Shown: positions 1 through 12,259 of the stretch, one piece after another
Numbering within the stretch: position 1 is the first letter of the stretch
Layout: the number at the start of each line of letters is the position of its first letter
From: Pelargonium cotyledonis
Taxonomy: Eukaryota > Streptophyta > Magnoliopsida > Geraniales > Geraniaceae
Reading direction: 5' to 3'
DNA: 47,771 bases
Assembly (NCBI GenBank): GCA_036897625.1
Contig: JAYMTA010000063.1
Span: 1 to 47,771, forward strand
The notes under the pieces: generated by a model
The model's database searches: none
Told to the model about the DNA's origin: nothing
The model's input: the letters and a program-made list of their open reading frames with translations, nothing else
Position numbers and translations under genes: made by a program

Positions 1-785
1 GGAGGGAGGAGAGAGAGAAAGAGAGAGAAACGAAGCTGGGGTAGACGAAGCTGCGGTACCCAACGCTTGATACCATTTCCGTCCGATCTTAACCCGACCA
101 ACTTTGACGTCGGATTGTACGAATTCACAGAACTCGGTGTATTTTATGCTTAAAATATGTAACTTGATCTGACCAACTTGAACTACTTCAACGTCGGGTT
201 AGAGTTAAGCTTCAACAATCCAAACTTGTCACGCAATCATAAGATCAAAAATTCATATTCATTCCAATTCTGATCACCCAGATGGTGCAAAAAAACATCA
301 GAAGCTACCAATCCCACAAATCGCATGTTGGAGAGATTCATTTTGTCTCAAAATTGGCCTAATCAATAACAATGCCGTCAAATTAGATTGACCCGACAAT
401 CTTCCTAATTTTTTCTCTGGATTTTTTTGTTTACGTGTCATTCAAGTTATCTAAATTTATGAATTAGACAATTTTGCTCCAAATTTGTTTCCTATGTAGA
501 ATTAGTTTCGTTGAGCGTCACGCAGTTGGCACATCAACAAACATTTTCCAAAATAAATTGTCGAGTCATCCTAATTTAACGGCACCGACGTAGATTGGAT
601 TATTTTGAAACAACTATAGCGTGAGACTAAATCAGAATAAATTAAAACAAAAATAAAATTATGTACCAATTTGCAATAACAAGAATAGTTGTGGGGCCAA
701 AATGAAACATTTTTAATATTTATAATATTATGAAACTACTTGTTTAACAGAATTCAGTTTTATTTTTCTTGCTTCACTAAGAGTG
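1..785. other. Intergenic DNA upstream of the LRR kinase
   Basis: No gene is seen here. The first 30 bases are a GA-rich run. The rest is AT-rich with no open frame of note and no clear transposon ends. The final part is the proximal promoter of the receptor kinase gene that follows. Confidence 0.6.
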
Positions 786-804
786 TGTGAGTGAAGAGCA
801 AAAG

Positions 805-813
805 TATATAAAT
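805..813 (+). promoter_or_regulatory. Probable TATA box of the LRR kinase gene
   Basis: The sequence reads TATATAAAT. It lies about 240 bases before the leader-exon donor site at 1050, so transcription would start near 835-845. This is inferred from position and consensus only. Confidence 0.5.
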
Positions 814-835
814 GAGGAGAAGCTTCTCGATCTGA

Positions 836-2000
836 GAAGCCACAGCGAAGAGCCTAAGTTCCGTACACTACCATTCTCTGTTACTTGGAGAAGAAGCTTC
901 AACATCTCTCTCTCGATTTTCTTCACCTACGTACATTGCGTCAATCTCCGGCGGTTTCGTGTTCTTCAAGCTTCGGAACTTCGATCATCGTCCTCACCAC
1001 ACTTCTCACGGCGGAGGATTTGTTCTTGTTGCTCACTCGATCGAGTACGGTAATATTTTGTCAATTTCTGTGATTCTTGTGAAGTTTTGTTGCGGATTTT
1101 GCTTCGTGCTTTGTAGACTGGAATTAGTTTCTGTTGGTGCGATATTAGGTCTGGAGCTGTGTTGTTTTTGTACTTGATTTGCTGGATTGAAGTGGCTGTG
1201 CATATGAACTGTGTTCTTGGAGGTGATTGTGTGTGGATTTAGTAAATTTTGCTTTCAGGTTTTGTCGTTTGGCATTTTTTTTATTTGGTCTTGTGCTTCT
1301 TGTGATCTTCTGTTGACCAATAGGATTGGTGTTTCGCGATTTCGGCTTGAATTAGGTCTAGAATTTGTATCTGCTGGTGGCATTAGCTCTGGAGCTGTGT
1401 TTTTTGGTACTTGCTTTGCTATATTGAAGTGGCAATGCTTATGAATTGTGTTCTTGGAGATGTTTGTATGTGGATTTAGTGGAACAGAGCAAAATGTGAC
1501 TCGTTTGCCTTCAGATTTTGTGTCTTGTGATCTTCTGTTGAAGTATCTGTTTCTAATTATGTTGTTTTTGTACTTGATTTTCCAGATTTTTGTTGCTCAA
1601 GAACTATGATCTTGAATTAGGTCTTGAATTTATTTCCAATTATGTGTATTGTTAGTTTGTATGATATGCCTAGTTTAAGAAAAAAGATGTTGAAGGTGAG
1701 AAAATAACATACAAAAACATGTATGATATGTCTATTGGTCAAAAACACCATTTTCTTATTTTGTGTATTGTTATTTGTTATTTTGCTAAATCCTTTGGTT
1801 ACTTTCCATTATTGGATTATTGTTGGTGTTACATTATTGGATTATTGTTGGTGTTACATAAATAAACTATTCTGCAGTAATTATAGTGTTACATTTGATT
1901 TTAAATGTAACTGTTCCCTGATGTTAATGTTCTGAAATGTGAACAGGGGAACCAGAATTTCAGCGCAATCAGCTCTATAGCATCCTCCGGATACTGCAAC
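836..2000 (+). other. 5' leader exon, leader intron and start of exon 2 of the LRR kinase
   Basis: A CT-rich leader exon ends at 1049 (TACG|GTAATA). The leader intron runs 1050-1946 and ends AACAG. Exon 2 starts at 1947 and reaches the initiator ATG at 2001. The intron is T-rich and internally repetitive: stretches near 1120-1310, 1347-1545 and 1545-1640 share words such as CTGGAGCTGTGTT and TTTTTGTACTTGATTT. A leader intron is common in this receptor family. The exact transcription start is not shown by the sequence. Confidence 0.6.
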
Positions 2001-5000
2001 ATGAAGCCACACTTTGTTTTAGAAGCAGCTTTCCTCTTAATCTTCCTTTCCCTGTGTGCCGCTGATCTGAATTCAGACAAACAAGCTCTCCTTGACTTTG
2101 CTGGTGCTGTTCCTCATGGACGGAAACTTAACTGGAATGCCAATACTTCAATATGCTCCTCTTGGGTTGGCATCAGTTGCACTTTGCATGGAGGAACCCG
2201 TGTGTTTGCTCTCCGGCTCCCTGGCTTTGGCCTCTATGGTCCAATTCCAGCCAACACACTTGGAAAAATCGATTCCCTTATTATCTTGAGCCTCCATGCC
2301 AACAAGCTCAGTGGAAAACTTCCATCCGATTTACTTTCCCTTCCCTCACTCCACTACATATACCTTCAACATAACAACTTTTCAGGCCATATACCATTGT
2401 CTTTTCCTCGTCAACTCATTTTACTTGATCTCTCCTTCAACTTCTTAACTGGCAGAATTCCAGCTGCAATTCAGAATTTAACACATCTATTTGGATTGCA
2501 CCTCCAACACAATTCCTTCACTGGATCTATCCCTTACCTTAACCTCACAAGGCTTAGGTATTTGAATTTGAGCTACAACAGCCTGACAGGTTCTATCCCG
2601 CCTACCCTCCGAAAATTTCCTGCCTCTGCATTTGAAGGGAACTCTTTGTGTGGATCACCGTTGAAACTGTGCTCTTCAATCACCCCTGCACCTTCTCCTT
2701 CACCAACATATACAGCCCCTAAAAAACCAAGGAAGGAACTAAGTAGATACGCTATCGTGGGCATTGCAGCTGGGGGATCTTTTGTGCTGATTTTGGTACT
2801 TGTTGGTACATTGGTGTACTGGTACACCAACAGAAATGGAGACAGTAGTAGTCACATGTCAAAAGGAATAGGTGTAAGGAGCATAAAAAACCCTAAGAAA
2901 ATCTTTGTTAGCAAGGCACGAGAGGGTGAGGAAAACAAGTTGACTTTCTTTGGAGGTTCATCCTATAATTTTGAACTTGGGGACTTATTGGTTGCTTCTT
3001 CTCTAGTTCTTGGAAAAGGGAGTCATGGGATAGTCTATAAGGTAGGATTGGAGGATGGAACATTAGTGGCTGTGAAAAGGTTGACCAACGTGGTAGCAGG
3101 GAAAAAAGAGTTTGAACAGCACATGGACAATGTGGGTAGGATCCGTCAGCACCCAAATGTCGTGCCTCTTCGTGCTTACTACTATGACAAGGACGTCAAA
3201 ATCCTGGTCTATGACTACATAGCAGCAGGCAGCTTCCACAACTTGTTGCACGGTATATAAACTTTCCATTTATCTTTTTCTTGTTTTCTTAAGTTCCCTT
3301 AATTATTTCATTTATCAACTATGAACTTCTATGTTACTGAAGCATTAAAATGAAAAGTCATCCACAGAAACTAGAAGAGCCCTTTAATTTACTGTCATAA
3401 ACACAGAACATACAGATTAAGCATTAAGTTACTAGAAGAGCTTATGTTTCCTTTTATGCACATTACCTATTTTGATATCAATGGCAATTTAAGAGAAAAG
3501 GACATTTCTGTCCAACAATGCTTACTACTGAGTTCTGTATAGAAGGCCAGTTTCTTAGGATTTACCTTCAATTAAAAAAAAGGTGTTGAATATTACCATT
3601 CCTAATGGAGGGTCTAAAAAAATTCCATATGCTGCTATATATACTAAGCATTTATGATGTTCAGAAATCGTATAGGAGGAATATGCTTTATCTCAGTATA
3701 TCATATCATGCCTATCTTTCCTTTTATGCACAGCACCTATTCTGACATCAGATGGCATGTTTAAGAGGAAAAACCGTTTCTGTCCAACAATGCTTGATTT
3801 TAGAAGGTTCAATCATCTTTGCATAGGAACATGGTTATCTCAAGTAGGAGTAATGTCTGTTTTGCCAAGAAATTTGAGGTACTTAAATTTACATTCTCTG
3901 TACGAGATCAGCAATGCATATTTCATGGGGAAAAGCTGTCAGCATACGTATATAATTACAGTGCTCGTCGTTTTCTATGAAAAGTTATTCATAGAAAATG
4001 CCGAGCTCTCTATGTTAATAAACATAACATACAGTTTTAAGAGAAACCTTCAATATCATATGCATGTTTTTCCTCTTATGCACATCACCTATTCTGGCAT
4101 ATCAAGCTATCAACGGCACATTAAGGTAGCGTTTGGATTTAGTTTTTGGGAATGAGAATGGAAATGGAAATCAAGAATGGGAATGAAAATGGAAAATGTG
4201 CCTGCATGCATATATAATTACGGTAATGTAGCGTTAACTATGAAAAGTCATTCATAGAAACTACTCAGTCCTTTATGGTCATAGACACGGAACTTACAGA
4301 TTGAGCATTGAGTAGTTACTGAAGTCCATATGTCATAGGAGTTGCCGTCAGTTTTTCCTTTTATGCACAGCACCTATTCTGATATATCAATGACACATTT
4401 AGGTAGTGTTTGGATTCAGTGTAGAAGACTCGTAATACATATTTCATGATTTCTTGATCTATATATGACAGCAGGAAGTCTAGAAATTGGACAAGAACCC
4501 GCAGACTGGGCAACCCGAAAAAGGATCTCACTTGGAGCTGCTCGGGGAATCGCATACATACACTCTGCTGCCGATGGAGGATTCATCCATGGGAATATAA
4601 AATCATCCAACATCCTCCTCACCGATGATTTCCAAGGCCAGGTCTCAGATACTGGCATAGCTCATGTCATGAGCTTCCCCAACAAACCGTCCAGAAGTGT
4701 AGGCTACCGGGCTCCCGAAGTGTCCCAGACACGCAAAGCGTCCCAGAAGTCCGATGTGTACAGCTTCGGAGTGCTCCTCCTGGAGATGCTCACAGGCAAG
4801 GAACCGGTCCAGACCATTCTCGGGGGTGTTGGTGCTGTTGATCTCCCCAAGTGGGCTCGGACTGTTATTGACCAAGAATGGTCACACGAGGTGTTTGATG
4901 CTGCGCTCTCCAATTACGAGAGGATCGAAAACGAGCTGATCCAAATGCTGCAAATTGCTTTGCATTGCACGGATGAGGACCCGGACAGGAGGCCCGAAAT

Positions 5001-5076
5001 GCTGGCAGTTGTGAGGATGATAGAGGGAGTGAGGCCACCATTTGATCCTGCTGCTTCTGCTGCTGCTGCTGCATAG
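2001..5076 (+). CDS. LRR receptor-like kinase, probable pseudokinase (At5g58300 type)
   Basis: CDS join(2001..3252,4475..5076), 617 aa. Residues 1-21 look like a signal peptide. An LRR N-terminal cap (about 23-70) and about five leucine-rich repeats follow, then a Pro/Ser spacer, one membrane segment (about 250-275) and an intracellular kinase-like domain. The glycine loop LGKGSHGIVYK (337-347) and the ATP lysine in VAVKR (K359) are present. The catalytic loop reads HGNIKSSN where active kinases have HRDxKxxN, and the metal loop reads SDTG in place of DFG. This matches the plant class annotated as probable inactive receptor kinases, so a scaffold or co-receptor role at the plasma membrane is inferred. 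The intron splits a Gly codon at LLHG, and its acceptor is a CAGCAG tandem, so one extra residue is possible. The tail is alanine-rich. Confidence 0.9.
3350..4420 (+). repeat. Four diverged tandem copies inside the LRR kinase intron
   Basis: The word CTTTTATGCACA plus following ACCTATT(C/T)TG occurs at 3451, 3721, 4073 (CTCTTATGCAC) and 4358, giving spacings of 270, 352 and 285 bases. A second shared block starting ATGAAAAGTCAT lies at about 3350, 3977 and 4239. The copies differ by many substitutions and indels, so the duplication is old. Copies three and four also carry a GGTAGYGTTTGGATT word resembling the end of a Tourist-like MITE. Confidence 0.75.
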
Positions 5077-6003
5077 GATGATGTTCATCAGACATCGAAC
5101 TCAGTCAGTCCAGATTTTTCTGATTCTCTACCACATGAAAGTGAAGTCTTGTTGTAGAGAACAGACATTTCCATTTCTTTTTGTTTTGAATTTGTGGTGA
5201 AATGTGTTGTAAATGGACATTGGTGTAGAACTGTAAATGGATTGGTGAAAAATGTGAGTTTCATATGAATAGAGAAAGAGGTTTTGGATCTTACATTAGA
5301 TTCAAATTGAAATTTGTTTGGATTCGGATTGATGATAAGTGATATTTGAAAGGTTCGGATTGGATTGGAGCAGACAGATTTCAGATTTTAGCGTAAAATG
5401 AGCGGATTTGTTTTATCCAATCCAATCTGAAATTGGTCAAATCGATTTTTGGGATATTAGATTTGGAATGTTTGCATATTTGAGTCCAAATTGTTACCTC
5501 TAAATTGAACCAATGAGTCGAATGAGATTTTAATTGGTTTTATTTGGGTTTAATTTGTTAAAAACTCGACTTTTATGAGCAGAAACTTATCTAAACTAAC
5601 AAGAATAAGCCACATCAAGCACTAATGTTCTCTGTGTATCACAAAAATGTTAACAATTAGTATGAACTCAGCTAAATCAACATCTTTTCGGTTCTCTGTT
5701 TATTGTACTTCCAAATAGAACTGACAAGTTAGACCCGAACTCACAAGCACCCAAAAGCCAACACACATTTTTTTTTGGGCTGGGCGAGGTTTGTCACTGA
5801 CAAATTGTGGATTGAGTTGAGAAAACCCACGTATGTTCTATGTAAAACCCGCAAGGACCTGTATCTCTTGCGGGTCGGGATTGAGTTAGGTCTTTTCAAC
5901 CCAATCCCCAAAAAACTGTTCCCAAACCCAAATTGTGAACTCTATTTCGGAACTAATTCATCCCTTGTACACGAATATGGAATGAGAAACAGAAATAAAA
6001 CGG
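5077..6003. other. Region between the LRR kinase and the coiled-coil gene (convergent 3' ends)
   Basis: It holds the 3' UTR of the kinase (to roughly 5290), a decayed inverted-repeat element at about 5297-5502 built from GGATTGGATTGG and its complement, and a hAT-like MITE at 5716-5944. No gene is seen. Confidence 0.5.
5716..5944. mobile_element. hAT-like MITE, old copy
   Basis: The left end is TAGAACTGACAAG. The right end, AATTGTGAACTCTA, is its imperfect inverted match. The interior has the CCCGCAA / TTGCGGG words typical of this family. The flanking octamers CTTCCAAA and TTTCGGAA agree at 5 of 8 positions, so the target duplication is only suggestive. Confidence 0.55.
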
Positions 6004-9000
6004 CTAGTTGCTAGGGTTCGGAGAGCTCTTCTGGACCAAATCCGCGCCACTAACATACCTAGCAACGAAGGATATTAACCGGAAAGGAGCACCGATCAGC
6101 GGAGCATCTGAGAGTGGCAGTGCTTCTTCATTGTCGCTACTATTCGGGGCATCCTGCAACTCGGGTTCTACAACTTCGTTACCATCCAATGGAACTTGTT
6201 TGATTTCTCCTGATCCATCAGCTTTCGGAGAGTTGGGGACTGTAGGATATTGTTGATCATCTGCATTATCAATACCAGTTCCTTCATCTATCATCAGAAT
6301 TGTTTCTAGGGTCTCGAGCTTCTCGCCTGACTTAGGCATGTTATCATAGCTGGATATAAAGGCGGGCTCAGAAACTGTCATCGTTTCAGTAGTTTCAACT
6401 TTCAAATCACTTACAGTGGCTGAAGAAAGAACTGTTGCTTTTTGTTGGTCAAGTTCAACATACAAATCGTTCACCTGAGAGAAATGTAAGCAACATAAAA
6501 CTCGTATCAGGAGATGTGCATTTGTGACCAATCAGTTCAAAGTTCAGACCAAACTTCAAAAACCAGCATGAGTTATCACGAGAAAACTACAAAGAGAGAG
6601 TAGTACCTTCTCAACAAGCTCGGCATTTTCTGAAATCAACTTTGCAACCAATGCACGTACTCCTTCCAGTTGAGAGTTCAGGTCTTCGTGTTCAGAAGTC
6701 TACATCATAAACAAAAAATTCAAATTTGTCTCCTCTCGACTTAGTTTGTGCCAACAAAAACTGATATATATGATGCTCATACTGTGATTCATCTCAACTA
6801 TGGCAGATTGGAGAAAGATAAAACGGCAGAGTTATGACAAACCCTAGTTGCGAAAAGGCCGAATAAAGAGTGCGAGAAGCAAACCTCGTTGGATGAGTGA
6901 GCAGATGTAGTGCTCCTCTCAAGGTTCTGAATCTGTGATCGCATATTAGATATATTTTCCAGCAGTTGTTGGTTTTCTCGTGAGAGATTCTTCTTGGATT
7001 CTTCCAACTCGACCACCTGCCAGGCTTTGTTTTTAATTTCCACATCAGAACAAATGCACAGTTTTGCAGTTCATGACCCAATAAGAGAGCATGTGATGCA
7101 AGAGCAACATTGAGATTTGATTTTTTACTTAACTAATGAACAAAAGGATTATATTAAATGAATCAAAAAGGGAAGGAGTACACTGAGAGATCTGAAAATG
7201 CATTATCATACTCAACCTTCTTGAATTCCTCTAGACTGGAAAATTTACATGGTTAAGTCATAAATTGGTCTAGCTGCAACCTTTAAGATAAAATCGGGCC
7301 AATTAAAATTCCACTTTTCAGGACCATCAGATAAACCTGTGTTTTTGCAGGTTTAGATCAACTCAAATAGACCTGATCAATATTGGGCTTGGTTTTGGAA
7401 TGGATCAGGTGCGGATCAGGTCAGTCCGCACTCAATCCACCCCTTTACTATGGCCTGCACCTAAAGCATATCGGGTGGAGGTTAGGTATTTTCAACCCGA
7501 CCCAATATCCAAATTGCAAGCAGTATTCTTAATCCCATATTGTTGTTCAAAGCTATTCTAGTCGTAAAATTTGTTTCTACAAGAATACCAACATTACTTC
7601 AAACTTCTTACACAAGTGTCCTATTTGAGAAACCATAGGTTTATGGATTTAGTAAAATCCACTGAACTGAAGAGAGACATTCTCATTTATGTCTTCATAT
7701 GAGTGCTTCGTTACATGCCTGACAACCCGTAGCAGCAAGTTTCACCTTATGCTCAGAGAATTGAACTAATAATATACTTGTTAAACAACCCAAGCTCATG
7801 CAAAACAGACATGTCAACAAACACTGTAGACATCTCTACAAACACTGTAGACATCTCTGCAACAAACATAATGAAGATCATAGAGCAATGTACCTGAGCC
7901 TGTAGTCTAGTGACATCATCATTCAGGCTAGCAATTATTTCTTTGGTTGAGTTCTGTAGAACAATGAAGATCAACATGAAAACTGTGCTTATTATCTATG
8001 CCAACCAAATTTAACCTCAGAAAATTATATTATAAAAAGAGAAGTGAATGAACAATAAAATAATACAGATAAAACAAAGACACTAAAAAGCCCAATCTGC
8101 CAGAAGCAGTGATGCAACGAAACCCAATAGACCACAAAACAAGAGCTACAATAGTGTCTAGAGACCATTAAACAAAAACAAGCACCCACATGATTAAGCA
8201 AAAAGTCAAAACGTATCTTAGTAAAATTGCTTATGGCACATTTGGATTTGATTAATTGGAACAAGATAGTACGATTTGAAGGATTGCAAGCCAAACTACT
8301 TTGAACAATACTATCATTCTAAACATTGCAAAAGTCATTCCAAAATCATAATTAAATGACATGTTTACCTCCTTATGAATCAAGGATTCTTTTTCTCCCT
8401 CTAGGTGTTTGATATTTTCCTCCAACTTTACCTGTGGGACATTAGGCATGTTAGTTCAACTGTACAAACTATTGTTGGAAACAAATTTAATGAAAATGTA
8501 TGGATACACAAAATAACGGCCAAAATAAAATGCATACTATCAATCAAGGAAATTTAGATTGGCAATTCGTATTCGTGTTGACAATTTAGTATTCTATAAA
8601 ATGGATCAACCCGGACACGAGCCAATCATTAAACGGGTTAAGTTACATTACACAAACACAACATGCTCAACACATTTAAATAACTGGGCTCAAAATTTCT
8701 CGCCGACCCGACGTGATTAACTAAATGGGTTGGTAGTCAACATGAACACGATTAAGCTGAACCCAAACCAACTTAAATTCATGTCGTGTTCGAACGAAGT
8801 CATGGGTCATGACCCTAATTGTCAGCCCTAAAGTAAAGGGCGAAGCAATTTTCATTACAAAGTCTATTAACTGAGTCGACCAGGGACACCACTGTACAAA
8901 AAAATTACCACTTTCAAACCAAGAGATATATAAGCCTGCATGTATTGTAGCATTAAATTAAAAACCTCCAAATATCTAGATAAACATAAATACTACATTT

Positions 9001-10953
9001 GGAAACACTGCCAGACCAACTATAGCTAAGGCTTCATTGTTTCACAGAAAGTAACTTCCGGACAATGTTTTCCCAGTTTCCATTAGTTGGTGCATCAAGG
9101 AAAAATAATCAATGGGAAACATTTTCCTCCTTCATCCAGTCAAAATCAGTTCAAAATATATGGAGATAGATTTTATCCTTTAAAAAACCATAGAATTGAA
9201 GACAATTCTGAACATATTTATTTGCAATATTGGTGGTAAACTGTAAATTATCTATCCACGGTTCTAGTCATAAAAAATTACAGACAATATAATTGAATTA
9301 CCTCCTTCTCAATCCACGATTCCTTTTCACTTTGTAATTCTACAAGTTTCATCTCTAGCTTAGCCTGTAAATCATTGATTTAGATAAACCAGCCTGTAAA
9401 CACAGAAGACACATATACAACTGCAATATAAAAGGTGAAAAGGAGTGCGTGAGAAAATATCCACTTTACTGATTAGATAAATAAAACTTAAATTACCTCT
9501 TTCTGTTTGTGTGAACAAATTTCATTTTGCAATTGTTTGGTCGACTCTTCTAAGATAGCCTAGATAAGGAGTTATTAATAAGTTCACAATCATAGTTAAA
9601 AAAAAAATGCACAAAATCATGTCAAGTGACTTGTATTACCTCTCTTTCAATGTGTGAATATTTTTCAATATGCAATTGTTTGATTATTTCTTTTAAGTTA
9701 GCCAGGAAGAACAAAAACTCAAATCAATTCACAACTATTACCAAATCCAAAGAACGCTGAAGCTGAAACATTATAGGGAAAACAAGAAATGTATGAGTGC
9801 ATAATCAAGATAGCTAGCCTGACCTCTCTTTCCAGCCACTGTGATTTCTCTTCTTCAGATATAACAGACTGTAATGTCAAAAATACGTAGTCAGAGAAAG
9901 TGCACCAAAAGCAATAATGAAACAAATGAATTTCAGAATTGGATAATACAAATCATAATGGGGGTGATTGGGTGAATGAACGTAATCTAAAGATGGTCAT
10001 ATAAACTACAAGTAAAGGCCTTACAATGGTACTTTGACCAGGTTGATTACATGATTTACTCCGGCTTCAACTTGAAGGGGGGTATAGGTGATCACAGGTT
10101 TATTAACCATGCAGAGCATACTAGAAGCCTTTGGAATTTAGTTTTTAAAGTAGGCGCACTAAAATCTTATAATCATTTGATATCATTTCTTCTCTCTAGT
10201 ATGTTTTCGCTAGTAACCTAGAAATTTTGAAAGCGGCTAATTACAAAAAGGTCAACACTCTATGGAAGTCATTAGGTTAGCAGTCAATGGCAGTGCGTGA
10301 AACCATTCATAAACATATGTTGAAACAGAACAAATAAATCCATTACATCCATTAAAAAAAAGGTGTTATTGCACTAATGGTACACAGAACTTTGAAATGA
10401 TCCCGACTTTATAAACAAAAAAGTCAAATTAGTACATTTAACTTCCAAATTATAACCATTTTGGCACAACAACTTTCAGTGGACTCTGGCATGAACCCAA
10501 TGGGGTACAAATTTAAAAAGTTTTAAGTACTAAATTAGTTTTTTTAATGCACCAAATTGGATATCAGGTCAAGACTCAAGTGCACCATTAGTAACATTAA
10601 TCCTAATTTATAGTCTTGGAACAAAACACACAAAGACAATCGACATTGAATGGTTTTAAGCTAAGAAATCTGTCAATGAGATGATTCTAATAAATAAACA
10701 AGCAAAAAAGGAGCAAACTTGCATGTTGTGTGTCATTGAGCTGATGATGAGCTTGCAGACCCAGATCCTGATTTTGCTCAGAAACATTGTTCTGCGCAGT
10801 AGCTTCCTGATGATGATGATCCTGCCCATTTGTCAATACATTCAGATCCAAAGAAGAATGAGAAGAAGAAGCTGTTACTCTGTCTCCATTGCCGCCGCCG
10901 AGGGCCGATGATTCTTGAGTCTTGTTCTGCTTCTTGTGCTTCTTCTTCCCCAT
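6004..10953 (-). CDS. Plant coiled-coil protein with conserved C-terminal segment; function unknown
   Basis: Predicted exons (complement): 10953-10723, 9868-9824, 9702-9640, 9559-9497, 9364-9302, 8431-8369, 7953-7894, 7016-6885, 6699-6607, 6474-6004; about 427 aa. All junctions are phase 0. The start MGKKKHKKQ is strongly basic, followed by a polar low-complexity region. A Glu/Lys/Leu-rich coiled coil comes next, then an acidic stretch and a C-terminal block around APLIGAPFRLISFVARYVSG, possibly amphipathic or membrane-associated. I recall this block from Arabidopsis coiled-coil (paramyosin-like) proteins but cannot name the gene. Four exons of exactly 63 nt encode homologous 21-residue units. 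The first intron needs a GC donor (CAT|GCAAGT), and exon 9640-9702 lacks an AG acceptor. Further small exons could be missed in the larger introns. Confidence 0.75.
7271..7524. mobile_element. Degenerate hAT-like MITE in an intron of the coiled-coil gene
   Basis: The left end TAGCTGCAACC and right end AAATTGCAAGCAGTA are weak inverted matches. The interior carries repeated GGATCAGGT and CAACCCGACCCAAT words shared with the other copies. No clear target duplication was found. Confidence 0.4.
8555..8830. mobile_element. hAT-like MITE in an intron of the coiled-coil gene
   Basis: It begins TAGATTGGCAATTCG and ends CTAATTGTCAGCCCTA, which are inverted matches. The right third (AACACGATTAAGCTGAACC, then GGGTCATGACCC) is clearly homologous to the copy at 35044-35369. 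The flanking octamers match at only 4 of 8 positions, so the insertion is older than that copy. Confidence 0.65.
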
Positions 10954-12259
10954 GTTGGGTTCTGTAGCTCAAAAATCCTAATCAGATCCAAAATTATATA
11001 TCTGCAATCGACCCAAATACGCAATGATATTCGAATAATCAATTAAACCACTCGAGCTCGGGATTACGAAATGAAGACAAATTCTTGAAACCCTTACCCT
11101 AAATGTCTCAAATTGATCACTCGGGACTCGTGATTGCTCGTGTTGAGTTCAGAATCTACGGAACTGTTTTATCAAAATCGAAATCAGTAATGAACAAAAA
11201 AAATACACTAAAATAGATCAAATAAGAGCAGAAATGATATGGATTTGGATTCAGACGCGAATGTTAAGAAGATTCAAATCGAAATCGATGGGGGATTAAA
11301 GAGCGTGTTTCTGAATTTAAGTTCGCGATTAGGGTTTCCAGGGAAAAAAAAAAAAAAACGGAAACTTTTGGCATAGCCTTCGTCAGTTGGAAGATTTTTT
11401 TTGTCCTTTTTAATGTGTTTTCTAACGGTTAATTTGATTTTTTAAGTCATAAATTCTTGGCATTTTCTACTGCTTATACTAGTAGTTGATGAGAATCTAA
11501 CCCGAACTCGATGGGATCCAATAAGGGCACGAAAATGTATTTTGGGGCACAAAAATATTCTTAATCGGGATAACAAGGTGGATGTGTCAAATCGGGTTTC
11601 TGTCATATTCAATTATATTCATATCGATGAAAACTATTTTGAATCTAGCTTAAAGGTGTTCAAATTTTTTTGGATCGTATCAAACCATATTATCAGAATT
11701 TAATGCTAAATGTGTGAATCCGAGTGAAGCTCTTTCTAGTGTAAAATGAGTGAATTAACACAATCCAATTCACTCAAAATTGGATTTATAAAACGAACGA
11801 ATTCAAAAGAATTTGATGTGAACTCAAAATCGAACACAAATTTTCAGCTCTGTACAGAAACATTGTCTAATTTAGAGACGGCGATTCGACTTTTTAATTC
11901 AGGTTGATGACCTAATCTGACCCCGACTTGAAAGAGGTGCAGGATAGTCTTACAACCAACATGCATTTATTCGATAAAAAACGACGCAATTCAGAATTGG
12001 TCGAGTACATTTTACATGACCTGAAGTTGCAAATTTTTGGATCAGATTTGAAGTGTTCACAACCCAAATTATGAAATAGAAACTATCGAACTGAAGGTTA
12101 CTTTGGTAATTTCACCTAGAAACAAAAGATACAATATTACATTTTTTTGAACCTTTCGTACAATATTACTGTTTTCTTTTTCTTTAATTATTAAAGAAAA
12201 TACAAAAAAAAAAAAAAAAAACACAAATAGGCAAAAAAGAAAAATTAGGTCAAGCTTTC
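10954..12259. other. Divergent promoter region of the coiled-coil gene and thioredoxin gene
   Basis: The leader of the coiled-coil gene reaches back to about 11340, where the minus strand has a telo-box-like AAACCCTAA beside a poly-A run. Between 11460 and 12070 lie decayed MITE-like pieces, the clearest at about 11651-11852 (TAAAGGTGTTCAAA ... TTTCAGCTCT). The thioredoxin leader begins near 12250. No other gene is seen. Confidence 0.5.
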
